A stretch of DNA of 64,000 nucleotides from Reticulitermes speratus (taxonomy: Eukaryota; Arthropoda; Insecta; Blattodea; Rhinotermitidae). The translations under genes and the position numbers were made by a program. The notes under the pieces were generated by a model. It ran no database searches, was not told where the DNA came from, and saw nothing but the letters and a program-made list of their open reading frames with translations. Location of the stretch: NCBI GenBank assembly GCA_021186555.1, contig JAJKFL010000004.1, positions 6,252,001 through 6,316,000 on the forward strand, given 5' to 3'. The first letter of the stretch is position 1; the number at the start of each line of letters is the position of its first letter. Positions 42,894 through 53,799 of the stretch are shown here, one piece after another.

Positions 42894-43868
42894 TACTAGG
42901 TACGCCCAGAAAGTAATGCAACACATTTTTTTCTCATTCACAATTGATTTTATCAAAACTTCAAATATGTCACATCATTACATGAATCTTTGGCTACCTG
43001 ACCCTATTTTTCGACATAGTCTCCTTCTAAATCTTTGGCCTTACGCCACCGAGATGCGAGAGCATGTATGCCTTCGCGGTACCAAAAGTCTGTCGCCATG
43101 ATCTTGCCGGCTGAGGGAACTGCTTTAAACTTTTTCTTCCGAGGAGAGGTCGTGTGATGCCACTCCATGGATTGCCTTTTCGTCTCGGGCTCGAAGTGAT
43201 GAATCCATGTCTCATCACCCGTGACAATGGTGGACAAGAAATCGTCACCCTCAACCTCGTAACGAGCAAGCAACTCGGAGCAGATGGCTTTTCTTTGTTG
43301 CTTGTGCTCTTCGGTTAGGTTTTGAGGGACCCATCGGGCACAGACCTTTGAATATCCTAACTGGTGAATGATTTTGTCGACGCTTCCCTTACCAATACCG
43401 AGTACAGCGGCGAGTTCCCTGGTTGTGATTCTCCGATCGTCTCGAATAAGACTGTCGGCTCGTTGCACTGTTGCAGGCGTCACAGCTGTTGATGGGCGGC
43501 CGGAGCGCGGGAGATCAGACAGAGTGCCCCGTCCTTGTTCTGATAACGCCAATCGCTTCGCCCAACGGCTGACGGTGCTTTTATCCACTGCCATGTCTCC
43601 ATAGACCTTTCTTAAGCGCCTGTGAATTGATTCACTCGTTTCGTTTTCTGCCAAAAGAAACTCAATTACTGCTCTCTGTTTAGAACGCACGTCACTTGCA
43701 GACTCCATTTTGAAAGCTCACTACTGCGCTGCTATCCAGCGGGAAACATTGCACCTATGTGCATAAACGCGGGACACTAAAGATACAGCACGCAAAATAT
43801 CATTTTTATCCAACAAAATTGGGCCGAGAAAAAAAATGCGTTGCATTACTTTCTGGGCGCACCTAGTA
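42894..43868 (-). mobile_element. Mariner-like element (nonautonomous, both ends present)
   Basis: Terminal inverted repeats read CTAGGTACGCCCAGAAAGTA at the left (from 42896) and CTAGGTGCGCCCAGAAAGTA at the right on the minus strand (ending about 43866), continuing as ATGCAAC(A/G)CATTTTTTT. TA dinucleotides flank both ends (42894-42895 and 43867-43868), the usual mariner target duplication. An inner TA choice is also possible because the ends are palindromic there. Total about 970 bp, against about 1.3 kb for autonomous mariners, because the transposase is internally deleted. Confidence 0.93.
43004..43708 (-). pseudogene. Mariner transposase, in-frame internal deletion
   Basis: A 234-codon open frame from the start near the right terminal repeat. 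Residues 1-115 carry the paired-type helix-turn-helix DNA-binding region, including TVSRWAKRL, the linker SDLPRSGRPSTAV and a second helix-turn-helix TTRELAAVLGIGKGSVDKI. The first catalytic Asp lies in TGDETWIHHFEP (about 160-171). The protein jumps at about residue 207 from GKIMAT to FWYREGIHALASRWRKAKD and the normal DYVEK end. The second and third catalytic Asp blocks, roughly 110 residues, are missing, so it cannot catalyse transposition. No premature stop is seen, so the element is young. The intact DNA-binding half could still bind ends, which is an inference only. Confidence 0.93.
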
Positions 43869-44184
43869 ATAACTACAATCACGTAAGGCCTCGTAAACTG
43901 AAAAAAGTCTTGGCATTAATTCTACAGTAAATAAAATTCGAACCCAGTGACAGCTGAAGATAGGTGATATAAAATTCATTCCACGAATGGTTTGTTGGTG
44001 GTAGAGTTACAAAACGTACTTGAATAATTCATTACGCTCAAAGGTTAACAATCCATTATTGAAAATTTAATGTCGGCTAAACGAGAAAGTGCAGCGAATA
44101 AATGCGGAGGGGTAAAAAGGACAAAAGGTACGCCTAAATGAAATTTCTCCTTTCTTCCTGAAACGTGACCCAGCTGCTTCGTGG
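43869..44184. other. No feature recognised
   Basis: No gene or repeat recognised. Confidence 0.35.
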
Positions 44185-44480
44185 TTTATTTTCGACGTTG
44201 TCAGTATCTCAGATTATTTAGCGTCGATGACGAGTTGAAAGGTGAATGATGAACTGGAAACGATTTTTAAAGAAACGGTCACTGCCAAATCGAAGAAACC
44301 ACTACCCCGGCATTTCCTTTGAGAGGCTGCGAAAAGTCATGAAACGCCCCAGCCACGTCACAGGTGGCTGGGCTGAGATTCGAACTGGGCAACTCCAGAA
44401 TACATGTGAACAGCGCTGCCAATATACCACTGCTCGGTGACTATTTCATCCGATACCAAGACTCCCTGCGTTTCCACCAC
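44185..44480. repeat. Repeat H copy
   Basis: TTATTTTCGACGTTGTCAGT, TTATTTAGCGTCGATGACGA and GAATGATGAACTGG, then GCCACGTCACAGGTGGCTGG and a tRNA-like end GAGATTCGAACTGGGCAAC. The second half looks like a tRNA-derived or SINE-like tail. Confidence 0.55.
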
Positions 44481-44571
44481 AGATTCGAATTTCGTCACAG
44501 ACTGTTACAGAACTATAGGACCACAAGCCACAATCGCCTGTCTTGTCACGCCATTCAGACTGAGAGATAGG

Positions 44572-44616
44572 TTACAACGTTTCGTAATAACCCGCCGCGT
44601 CCATCTTCAGAGCAGA
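44572..44616 (-). ncRNA. Hammerhead-like relic, no stem II
   Basis: Minus strand CTGAAGA and GAAACGTTG are both present at the right spacing, but the segment between them does not pair well. Low support. Confidence 0.3.
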
Positions 44617-45109
44617 CTGGTAAAGTATCAGACTCGTTTTCGGAAATTACCCGGTTCAAAACTTCATCGACTTGCCGGCTACCCTGTGCGTTATCTTTTT
44701 TTCTGCCCTCCAATCCAGTACCTTCAAATAAGCCAAGACTGCTGCTTCCAGATCCTTATCTAATCACCACCACCCATTCACCACCATCTCATACGAAGTT
44801 GGAACTTTCACAGTTCATGTATCACCATTAAAGAACCAAAGCCAAATCCCGTCGGTCAGCCTGCAGACAGGATACCCTCATAGGCGTTGAGATCATCCGG
44901 CAAGACTGGGTTCGGGAACCAGACTCATCGCGACGCCCTCAAATTGTCATCATTTTGTTGTGTTCTCCAAAGGCAGCCGTTGGGGTGGATGAATGTAAGG
45001 ATCGATCCTGCGGGGTGGTGAGACGAAGGGTCCTCATCATTGGTTATATAATTCTGTCCGTCTGAAGCACGTTGTAGGGTGGGGATTAACTAATGAATCA
45101 ACAAGGGGA

Positions 45110-45275
45110 AGCAGAAAACCACGTGACCGCGACATCCCTGCCAGCCCTTGCTCAGTGACGTGCTGACAAGTTCTCTGCTCAATTATTTACCCTAAAGCTG
45201 AATGCAGAAGATACCTACGAAACGTTGGCAGCATATATCTAGCCAATTACACGGCGTTGCGTCCTAGCAGACACT
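45110..45275 (+). repeat. Repeat J fragment
   Basis: GCAGAAGATACCTACGAAAC, GTTGGCAGC and the terminus CACGGCGTTGCGTCCTAGCA match the J pattern. The hammerhead core is degraded. Confidence 0.45.
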
Positions 45276-45700
45276 AATCTTTTCTTAAACACGAGATAAT
45301 GGATATACATGTATTACATAAAGTAAACTGTTTCAAATATGATACAGGTCTACCATCGTCAGAATCTTTTAGAATCGCAGGAATCTTCATTGTCACAGCA
45401 CACAGAACTTCAAATCTCACAAAGTCTCTCGCTGTCAACAGGTTCCCTCTAAGTTCGCCACTTCTAAGACGAAAATCTGTCCTAGGAGACCATCCTGAGA
45501 CAACTCAGAACTTAAGTAGTTCCTTAAGATCCCATTTATGTCGTGGTCTTCACAGGTGTCTCTCTCATAAAGGCTTTTCAATTACATATTTGTTTTAATG
45601 AATTGTTACTTCTACACTCTTTGAACAAGGCAATAAACCTCAGACTTCCATAAACGGCGGGGATTTCCTTACCGACAGACTGTAAGCTTCTAAACGAGTG
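45276..45700. other. No feature recognised
   Basis: A 99-codon frame (45299-45598) without motifs. Confidence 0.35.
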
Positions 45701-46220
45701 TGCTTCTTGCAACTATTCATTTGTTATTGTGATGCCATCTAGTATCTACACTTTTTGCAACTAGTCATTTGTTATTGTCATGCCATCTAGTATCTACACT
45801 TCTTGCAACTAGGCATTTGTTATTGTCATGCCATCTAGTATCTACACTTCTTGCAACTAGTCATTTGTTATTGTGATGCCATCTAGTATCTACACTTCTT
45901 GCAACTAGGCATTTGTTATTGACATGCCATCTAGTATCTACACTTCTTGCAACTAGTCATTTGTTATTGTCATGCCATCTAGTATCTACACTTCTTGCAA
46001 CTAGTTATTTGTTACTGTCACGACATCTAGGATCTACACTTCTTGCAACTAGTCATATACGAGTATTACTGTCATGCCACCTAGTATTTCCATTTCTTGC
46101 AACTAGTCATTTGTTACTGTTATGCCATATCTACACTTCCCGCAACAAGTCATGTTACTGCCATGCCATTTAGTATCTCCACTTCTTGCAGCTAGTTACT
46201 TGTTACTGTCATGCCATCCT
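45701..46220. repeat. 48-bp minisatellite, about 11 copies
   Basis: Unit CTTCTTGCAACTAGTCATTT plus GTTATTGTCATGCCATCTAG plus TATCTACA, starting at about 45703, 45751, 45799, 45847, 45895, 45943 and 45991, with later copies more diverged and shortened. The 86-codon frame 45913-46173 is a 16-residue repeat by-product. Confidence 0.93.
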
Positions 46221-46239
46221 TAAACTCGACAAGAAACGT

Positions 46240-46375
46240 CACTGTCTAGTGGTTAGCTCTCTTACTTGGTAATCGTGATGCCCCTGGCTCAAATCTCTGG
46301 CCGAAGACCGACTACCCTTTCTGAGGGTACAGAGCACGTCATCCACCTCAGCTCCTCCAATCAAATACCGGAACG
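46240..46375 (+). mobile_element. tRNA-headed repeat (minor family)
   Basis: A-box-like TGTCTAGTGGTTAGCTC and B-box-like TGGCTCAAATCTC at tRNA spacing, followed by an unmatched short body. Not a tRNA: the acceptor stem is absent. Confidence 0.5.
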
Positions 46376-46424
46376 CTATCTCAAAAAGCCACGGCTTCTC
46401 CTTCCACATCCGTTCCGATTTGTT

Positions 46425-46680
46425 ACTCGCTAATCACCCTATCATTCGACACGTCGTTAAACAAATCAAAAATTAAATTAACTTCAGCTCTAGACAGAGA
46501 GGAGATAGTCAGACTCTGGCCCTTAACCCTAGGGGGGAGAAAAAAACTCCAATACCCGTTGGATAGGAGGCTGGGTGGCGTGCAGGGCCAATCCGGTCGT
46601 GGAGACAAACAAAATTAGCTGTTCAATTGCCTGATATGCCGGCCCACCGTGCTACCTAGGCGCACCCCACTCAACGTCCG
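46425..46680 (-). mobile_element. SINE D, diverged
   Basis: Minus-strand body: CCACCCAGCCTCCTATCC at 46565, CCCCTAGGGTTAAGGGCC, and a degraded head near 46630-46670. Confidence 0.65.
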
Positions 46681-47094
46681 TCCTTCAGCGCCCCGATAAG
46701 AAATTCTTGGCTGTCAGCACACAAAAGAAAGGACCGCTTGAGTAAGCGATCACATGTTACGGGGTTCGTATTGCTTGAGTCAGCTTGGAGCCTGGCTCGT
46801 GTCTTTTCCGAGTTCTTAGTTTACTTAACGACGACCTACAACTGTACAAGATGACTGTCAAAACATGACGGCTACGGACTGGAAGACGGGGTTCGATTAT
46901 GGGCGCGGAAAAGAAACCAGCAGATAGCCACAACGTTCACGAGGCATTACGGCAATGAAAGCATAGTGCCTTTGAAGCCATGTATTTCTCCTCTTCATAA
47001 CCGTCTAGCTGTAAGCCATCCATGAAGGAATGGCTAAAACTCGAACAGTTACACACAATGAAAACAGTTTGTCATGGGACTTTAACGTCTATAC
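46681..47094. other. Repeat scraps
   Basis: TTTACTTAACGACGACC at 46819 recalls repeat H, and GACTGGAAGACGGGGTTCGAT at 46878-46898 (split B box) recalls a tRNA-type head. No gene. Confidence 0.4.
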
Positions 47095-47478
47095 ACACGT
47101 CCGCACCCAAGGTTCGCGGGTTCGATCCCGGCCGAGGTCGATGGGTTTTTAAAGGGTGATAAAAATCCGTAGCACAATTTCCTTCGGAGGGGAAGTAAAG
47201 CCGTCGGTCCCATGTCGTAGATTTACGGCATGTAAAAAAACCTTACGGGCATGAATTGAGATGTTTCGTAAGCAAAATTCAGCGGCCATTTCTCACCAAG
47301 TCTCCTGATTGACTGCTAGATGGCTCTGGCAGTCATATCAGGATGAGTAGAAATTGTGCAGTCAGTGGACTGGTCACTCACTACGGAATGCACACTTCCA
47401 GACCAAGAAACCTCTGAAAAGAGGCCCTATGCTCCGCAAGGAGCGACAGGAAGTACTAACTAACTAACTAACTAACAC
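47095..47478 (+). mobile_element. SINE F with (TAAC)n tail
   Basis: B box GGGTTCGATCCCGGCC at 47118, then GAGGTCGATGGGTTTTTAAA, CCATGTCGTAGATTTACGGC, CTGACTGCTAGATGG-like and GAGCGACAGGAAGTACTAAC blocks, ending in five to six TAAC units (47455-47475). The A-box side is truncated. Only this copy is seen in the window. Confidence 0.7.
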
Positions 47479-48008
47479 ACGTCCGCAACCGCACCTCGCC
47501 AATAGTCGACAGGGTTAAATTATTAAACGTGGCACTTTCGGCTGCAAAGGTTATGTGGTTCTGAATAAAATAGGAATATGATAATGAATAATGAATAGGT
47601 AAGGATTTGGAAGAAGGCTGTCGTGGCCTGCCTAAACACAAGCTAAAGAAATGACAGACGCAAGAAAAGCAGTACAAAAGGCGTCCTTGCAACTGTTCGT
47701 CAGACCAAATCTGATCGCCCGTCAAACCAGACAGTTTCCATTCAACCCCCCAAAGAGGGTGACAACTGAACTGTGCTTTCAATTTCTCATACGACGTTAC
47801 AGCACAGACAAGACGCAACAAAACCAACTTCTTTCGTTCCACATCCTGCTAGATGTTCACAACAGAACAGGACAATAGGATACAAATCTGGCCCTGACGA
47901 TGACTGATGATGCTTCTTCAATGATGTTGCGTACGTTATTTGTTACAGAACCTCGATTAATGACTAAGGAATTTTATGCAGGTCCTATGGTATTTCTGTG
48001 TGAGATTT
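47479..48008. other. Repeat H scrap; otherwise unrecognised
   Basis: GATAATGAATAATGAATAGG and GAAGGCTGTCGTGGCC near 47578-47631 match repeat H. No gene. Confidence 0.4.
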
Positions 48009-48075
48009 ATTTTAATATTATCTTCGCATCTACGCTTGTATCCCCATTTGGTCTCTTCCTCTCAGGTACTCAAGG
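48009..48075 (-). pseudogene. LINE 3'-end scrap
   Basis: TTTTAATATTATCTTCGCAT, CTACGCTTG and GGTCTCTTCCTCTCAGG match the coding-strand complement of the LINE tails at 53640 and 54815. Confidence 0.55.
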
Positions 48076-48184
48076 AACACTAATAGTGCACTGTATACAT
48101 TTTCTGGTTCTACCGCGCGTGCTACAAGTACCGTCCATATAATCATCCGTGATTTAGTAACCCTGACTATCAGACTAAAGGCAA

Positions 48185-48590
48185 ATTTCTTCCTGTGCGT
48201 AATTAAACACCACTCCATAAGCACATATGTGGCAGAAGAAGTACCCTACGCACTACTAACGTCGGTACTACATGGAAGAATTGGCTTCACGCCCCAGCCA
48301 TTTTACCCCCAGTGCAAAAGCCCCCGGCACCGATTGGGTAGGAGGCTGATGGGCCTCAAGGAAGGCCGATTGCCCGGTCGTATTTATTTCTCTATTCGCG
48401 GTCTATTTAACGAAGCTGTTAGTAGCCCTAATCTTGTTGATTCGTAAGGTAGGATGACAGGCGAATAATGAATTGGAAATGATGAAACAGGAAGCGGTCG
48501 TGACGTAATCGGTTATTATCGGGGTATGTGTATAGACGGACTGAGGAACACCAGGAGAAACCTCAGCCGGTGTCCCGACAGAGTTACGAA
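48185..48590. mobile_element. SINE D fragment (minus) followed by repeat H
   Basis: 48185-48375 keeps minus-strand SINE D pieces (GGGGGTAAAATGGCTGGGGC, GTTTAATTACGCACAGG). 48392-48590 is repeat H: GTCTATTTAACGAAGCTGTTA, GCGAATAATGAATTGG and GGAAGCGGTCGTGACG, with ACCTCAGCCGG. Confidence 0.6.
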
Positions 48591-48865
48591 TGTGGTACCC
48601 CCTGAATAAAAGACAAAATCTTTACTCTTTCAGCCAACTTCGCCCCCTCCGTCCAGCTTGTAGCCTAGCTGTTAGGCAGAGACCAATTGTCTTACAACAG
48701 CATTCAACAGAGGGTTGTTATGAACACGATAATCATATTCATGGTATTTGGCTATTAGAAGCTACTGTGTAAGTAGAGTTGGTTACAATAACATATTTTT
48801 CCTTATAACTTACTAATACCTTTTATATACTCCAATATGTTCATGTAGGCATACTTAACCTCTTA
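48591..48865. other. No feature recognised
   Basis: No gene or repeat recognised. Confidence 0.35.
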
Positions 48866-49175
48866 AAGACGAAGCGTGCATTGTTTTATTGAAAGACCCA
48901 GTTCGTTCCGCGCAGTAAACACTTTTCATTTCAGCTACAAAAACCATTCAGTTTATGTTGCATAGGGCGAAAGTCGCTGTTTGGTCTAAGATAAACACAA
49001 AACATAGATAAACTGTGTGCAGAATGTACAATTTTGAACTTTCAGCCTGTTGTTGCATCAAGCAAACAGTAGGCTTCAAAAGGTTAATTCCAACAACACA
49101 ATTTTCAGAGCTCTCTTTAGTTGTTATGTGTTCGCCTGAAGATGATCGTAAATGCAGTTAAACATTAACGTTCTA
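48866..49175. repeat. Dispersed repeat K, copy 2, with a hammerhead-like relic
   Basis: 48870-49110 aligns with 3475-3700. It is followed at 49132-49175 by CTGAAGATGATCG...GTTAAACATT, which has the spacing of a hammerhead core with the GAAAC half mutated to TTAAAC. Confidence 0.5.
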
Positions 49176-49199
49176 TTTCATTAATCTGTGTACTACAAT

Positions 49200-49445
49200 A
49201 GTAAGGTAAAGTCGTCCTTATCCACGCCATGACACCATGTTCGGGGAATACACCCACGCCTCTCAACCTCGGCGCTATATAGAGGTGAGTCTTCAACATC
49301 ACGCTCTCACCCCAAGAAAGAACCCTGATGCCCACTGAAGAGGAGACTGGGTAGACCCCATTAGCCTCTCTAGACGCGTTGGAGAAAAGAAACATTTATT
49401 GCCCTGCCGGTATTCGAATCCCAGATCATCGAGTCCGTAGCCTGG
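49200..49445 (-). mobile_element. SINE D copy
   Basis: Minus strand: B-box-like GGGATTCGAATACCGG near 49408, GGGGTCTACCCAGTCTCC, TGAGAGCGTGATGTTGAAG and CTCTATATAGCGCCGAGG. Confidence 0.8.
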
Positions 49446-49833
49446 AAACTAAATAAATTATAATTTAGCGCAGGGTGCAAAATGATTAAATCTATGATGA
49501 CCATTTGGGTCCTATAAAAGCGCGCAATTTCTTGACCAGATGAGTAACTATCAGCTGTTCTAGTGGGACTGTGTACTATGGGCTCTGTTGGTCACCCAGT
49601 TAAGGAACTAGCTTCGTTACGTAATTTTTACATTCCCCGGTTACGTCATCTCTCTCCGCGCAAATGTTTTTGTATACAATTTGCCTTGAAACAGTCAAAT
49701 CTATTAACCAGAAACAGCTGTACTGGTTCATGCGTCATTAACAAATAACGACAATAGTGGCAGTCGTCTTCCTATGCAAAACAGAAAGATGAGTGGAAAT
49801 TTAGACCGGTGTGTGCAATGTGACAGTGTAAAC

Positions 49834-49834
<1 letters not shown>

Positions 49835-49878
<44 letters not shown>
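49835..49878. repeat. (TA)n microsatellite
   Basis: About 21 uninterrupted TA units. Confidence 0.95.
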
Positions 49879-49989
49879 CGGATAATTCTCTTTGTAGGAA
49901 ACATTTATAGTAAATAACGCGCATTTCTTCCTCTGACACACACACAAAAACGCACACTTTTAGTGCAGAAAACTGGGAGGCGAGACAGA

Positions 49990-50220
49990 GGAGATAGCGT
50001 AGTTAGTGTAGTTACTTGGCTAAGGGTCAGACAGCTGAGGAATTAGTGTTAAGATTCCCGGGAGGTGTAGAATTTCATCTCTTGTCCATCCAGTCCAGAC
50101 GTGCTCTGGAACCCACTCCAACGGACACAAGCTTCTTCCCAGCAGGAGTAAGGCGGTCGGGGCATAAAGCTGATAACTCTTCTGCACGTAGTGCCGAGGA
50201 TAATTATGCGTCCACGTACA
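49990..50220 (+). mobile_element. SINE D, old copy
   Basis: GATAGCGTAGTTAGTGTAG head, degraded B box near 50045, CTGGAACCCACTCC, AAGGCGGTCGGGGCATAAAG and GTAGTGCCGAGGATAA body. Confidence 0.7.
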
Positions 50221-51304
50221 CTTCCATTCCCAAAAGCCTCGATGAATTTTTGCTCAATCAAGCAAACGGACGTTACCTAACCTAACGACTGCAGGGAACG
50301 AACAACAGGCACAACACTGTTTTTCCCCTAAACTCTAGGCATAGTCCATGGCTCCGTAGCCACCTCTCACAATCGACCTTTCAAATGTAAAATGGGACAA
50401 ATCTAACCAACCAAATAAGGCCATTTTCCAAACGTGCTCTATGATTATGATAATGAAGCCAGTTCACTAACCCCGATATTTCCTCGCATCTGCGAAAGCA
50501 GTACAAAGAACCTTCCTGGCATTCAGAGTGCTCGCTGGATCCTATTTTTGACAACGAACTGCGTTTAGATGAGCCAGCCAACTTTTATAGATATAACAAA
50601 ATGTTTTGGGGATTTTTTTACTTTCATAATCTGACAGTATGAACTATTGAAAACAGGATTTAAAGGAAAGAAAGATATTCTTCTGATGTCTTGGCTACAG
50701 ATCTGTAAGGGGAAAAGGTTTATACCTGTAAACAGAATGAGACAAACCTCCCTCCACTCCCCCCAACCCAGCTGCACGACTAAGATAGTTCGGAATATTG
50801 CTTGGTATATGAAAAGTTAACAGAGTAAGCAGTTTGTGGGGTGGTAGCAGAACCCTCAAATACTGACAGGAAATTACTGAAATCAAAGTTGCCCCTGATT
50901 CTTATTTTACAAAACAAAAACGTCTCCAATTAAAGAGGTAACATAATATCGATAAACATGGATACATAGGAATATTCATGAATGCAAAACAGGAGAGGGT
51001 GTAGAAGGAAAGACATGAATGAGCGTATTTTAAGGCCACATCTGCAATTGAGGTGGCCACACTGCGAGAACTACAGAAAACTTGCTTCAGCACAGTCAGT
51101 AAACTGGCGCAGAATCCAGCAGGACAACTTCAGCATCTTCTATATTCTCAACCGCAAATTTATATTTGCACTCTCTAGAGGTTTGACGTAAGTCCGAGCG
51201 AAATGTCACACATCATAAATAAAACTTCGCGATTTTGTTACCTAACATTAAATCATTTAAGAATTTTTAATCATCGAAATTTTCTTATTTATTGTATCTT
51301 AACT
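50221..51304. other. No feature recognised
   Basis: Short frames only; nothing recognisable. Confidence 0.4.
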
Positions 51305-51307
51305 GTG

Positions 51308-51585
51308 GCCCGGGACAACGTAATCGGTATAGCGACTCGCTACGGGCTTGACGGTAGGGGGATCGAATCCCGGTGGGGGACAAGATTTTCCGCGCCCTCT
51401 CAGACCGGCCCTGAGGCCCACCCTGTACAATGAGTACCGGGTCACTTCCGCGGGTAAAGTGGCAGGGGCGTGGCGTTGACCACTCACCCCCATCTAGCGC
51501 CGAGGTTAAAGGAAGAGTAGAGCTATATATCCACTCCCCCTCTGTGCCTTCATGGCAGGTTATAGGGTGAAATTTGCCTTCACTT
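51308..51585 (+). mobile_element. SINE D, near full-length
   Basis: CCCGGGACAACGTAATCGG head, B box GGGATCGAATCCCGG at about 51360, GAGGCCCACCCTGTACAATG, AAGTGGCAGGGGCGTGGCG, GCGCCGAGGTTAAAGGAAG and a CCACTCCCCCTCTGTGCC end. Lacks about 10 bp of the CAGCCTTCTATACA block. No clear target duplication. Confidence 0.88.
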
Positions 51586-52139
51586 TTTTGGTGCTTAGCT
51601 AGATTCGACGTGTCTGTCCGCCCGAATGTAAAATCCCAAGAACTGCTTGAACGGACTGTCAGAAAATTGAACACTAGACACTTTTACTCAATGTTGTCGA
51701 TTTATTCCGATTTGTGTTAAGATCGGATAAAAATAATGGACACATTACATACAGAATTGCACGAGATTCTGTGGGCATCTCGAGTGTGATGCGCTAAATA
51801 TGGTCTTATTTTATTTGAGAAGTCTCGGTTACCACTTCATGTCGTCTCATTCATCGTATTAATATCGCCCACTCGATCGACGACCCACATAAGCGGCACA
51901 ATAGCGGCGGAAGTAACAAACAATAGTTGTCAGATAAAATAAGGACCCTGTATAGCAATTGGATCGACAAATGCGTGCAACATAAACTGTGGACAAGAAT
52001 GAAGCATATGGTTTATGACTACCATAGATCTCCTGTTAATTCGGTACGTGATTTACAAAACAATATCTCAAGATCCATTCGGCATGAAACTAACAAATTA
52101 GTTCAAGATGCATCAACTGGTTTAGAATATACTTCTACG
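51586..52139. other. No feature recognised
   Basis: An 83-codon frame (51927-52178) enters the next minisatellite. No motif. Confidence 0.35.
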
Positions 52140-52690
52140 GGTTCTTCTAAGTTCAAATACAACAATACACACATGTAAAATACTACTGTATTATTTAAAG
52201 TTCAAAATAAACAATACACACATTTACAATATTACTGTATTAATCCAAGTTCAAAATAAATAATACACAGATTTACAATACTATTGTATTTTTCCAAGTT
52301 CAAAATAAACAATACACACATCTGCAATACTATTGTATTATTCCAAGTTCAAAATAAACAATACGCACATTTGCAATACTATTGTATTATTCCAAGTTCA
52401 AAATAAATAATATACACATTTACAATACTATTGTATTATTCCAAGTTCAAAATAAATAATACACACATTTACAATACTATTGTATTATTCCAAGTTAAAA
52501 ATAAATAATACACACATTTAAAATATTACTGTATTATTCCAAGTTCAAAATAAACAATACATACATTTACAATACTACTGTATTATTCCAAGTTCAAAAT
52601 AAACAACACACACATTTACAATACTACTGTATTATTACAAGTTCAAAATAAACAATACACACATTTACAATACTAATGTATTCTTCTGTT
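52140..52690. repeat. 49-bp minisatellite, 11 copies
   Basis: GTTCAAAATAAACAATACAC starts units at 52151 and 52200 and every 49 bp to 52641. The remainder is ACATTTACAATACTACTGTA plus TTATTCCAA. AT-rich, with modest divergence among units. Confidence 0.93.
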
Positions 52691-52844
52691 AACTTCATCC
52701 TAAACGCACACTTCCACACTCTATGAATTAAGACGAGCTATTTCAATAAGGTACACATACACTATATTTTGTTAAGCCTTGTTAATTATGATCTGATTTA
52801 TTTCGGTTTAGAACACGGCATAATTCTGTACAATACATGGTTTC

Positions 52845-53065
52845 GAATCTCAGTAGGGGAAGATATGTTTCCCTTCAAGAAGTTCAAACCTCCTCTGTGG
52901 CCCATGCAAGCTCCTATTCAATGAGTACCTGGAGCTATCTTTTCGAAGGTAAAGCGGCCAGGGCGTGAATCTGATCACAAATTCTCATTTAGGATCGAAA
53001 GTTAAGAATGAATGGAGGTATAGCACCATTTCCCGTATGCCTACACGGCGTGATTCATTACTAAG
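52845..53065 (+). mobile_element. SINE D, diverged
   Basis: B-box-like GGTTTCGAATCTCAG at 52837, GTGGCCCATGCAAGCTCC, AAGCGGCCAGGGCGTGAAT, AAGTTAAGAATGAATGG and GTATGCCTACACGGCG. Confidence 0.75.
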
Positions 53066-53124
53066 ATCTGGGAAAAATTTAGCTTTGTCATGTTTAGGGC
53101 GCGATATTTAAGTTTCTAGCTGCG

Positions 53125-53290
53125 GATATCATGAAGAACATCATGTTCTGGGCTGTGACGCCGTGCAGCCTGGTAGAACGTCACCGAAATTTCGGAGAGA
53201 CCTGCTGTCTCCATATTTAGGGTGCAGTGCGTTACTCAGAGACGTCTACCAGCACACACGGTCACAAATCCTAGAAGATAGTAAGGTCGG
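53125..53290. repeat. Repeat J, both termini visible
   Basis: Left TTCTGGGCTGTGACGCCGTG and CAGCCTGGTAGAACG, right CTACCAGCACACACGGTCAC and CCTAGAA, in inverted orientation about 100 bp apart. The minus strand at 53190-53222 has GGAGA/TCTCC hairpin and GAAAT, a decayed hammerhead-like core. This copy gives the best outline of the J element (about 150 bp). Confidence 0.65.
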
Positions 53291-53441
53291 TTCTTCATGT
53301 TTAAGATAGATTAAAAAATAGATTTCTCCATACTCCTGACACAGGCCTAAATGTTAGCCTTCGACACAAAACCTTCCTTTTTTAAACGAATTTTTTTCAA
53401 AAATACACTTTTTTATTGAAACTGAGACAATTCTAAGGGTA

Positions 53442-53765
53442 TTAACTCCATAACTAAGTAACTCCATCGAGCAGAGTCCTTGAGAAGCTAGCAGGTCGTC
53501 AGCTAGTCAAGAAATTCCCCGCGTTTTATGGAACCCGAAGGTTCATTACCGCATTCACAAGAGCCCGCCACCTGTCCCTATCCTGAGCCATATCAATCCA
53601 CTCCATGCCCCCCCATCCCACTTCTTGAAGATCCATTTTAATATTATCCCCCCATCTACGCCTGGGTCTTCCAAGTGATCTCCTTCCCTCAGGTCTCCCC
53701 ACCAAAATCCTGTATGCACCTCTCCCCTACCCCATACCTGCTACATGCCCCACCCACCTCATTCA
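53442..53765 (-). pseudogene. LINE 3' end (RT C-terminal tail plus short 3' UTR), 5'-truncated
   Basis: Same family as 54605-55190, about 90% alike by eye. Minus-strand coding runs through [18 protein letters not shown] and [18 protein letters not shown] to VMNLRVP and a stop, so the C-terminus is in frame here. An upstream in-frame stop follows HVAGMG. The copy begins abruptly at about 53765. A short 3' UTR ends near 53442 in a TAAC-like stretch. Confidence 0.85.
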
Positions 53766-53799
53766 ACTCTAAAGGTATTTTGTTCCATAAGTCACTTAT

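Noticed and set aside
45913-46173. 86-codon frame with a 16-residue repeat as a membrane protein
   Set aside because: Pure translation of the 48-bp minisatellite; later units break the frame.
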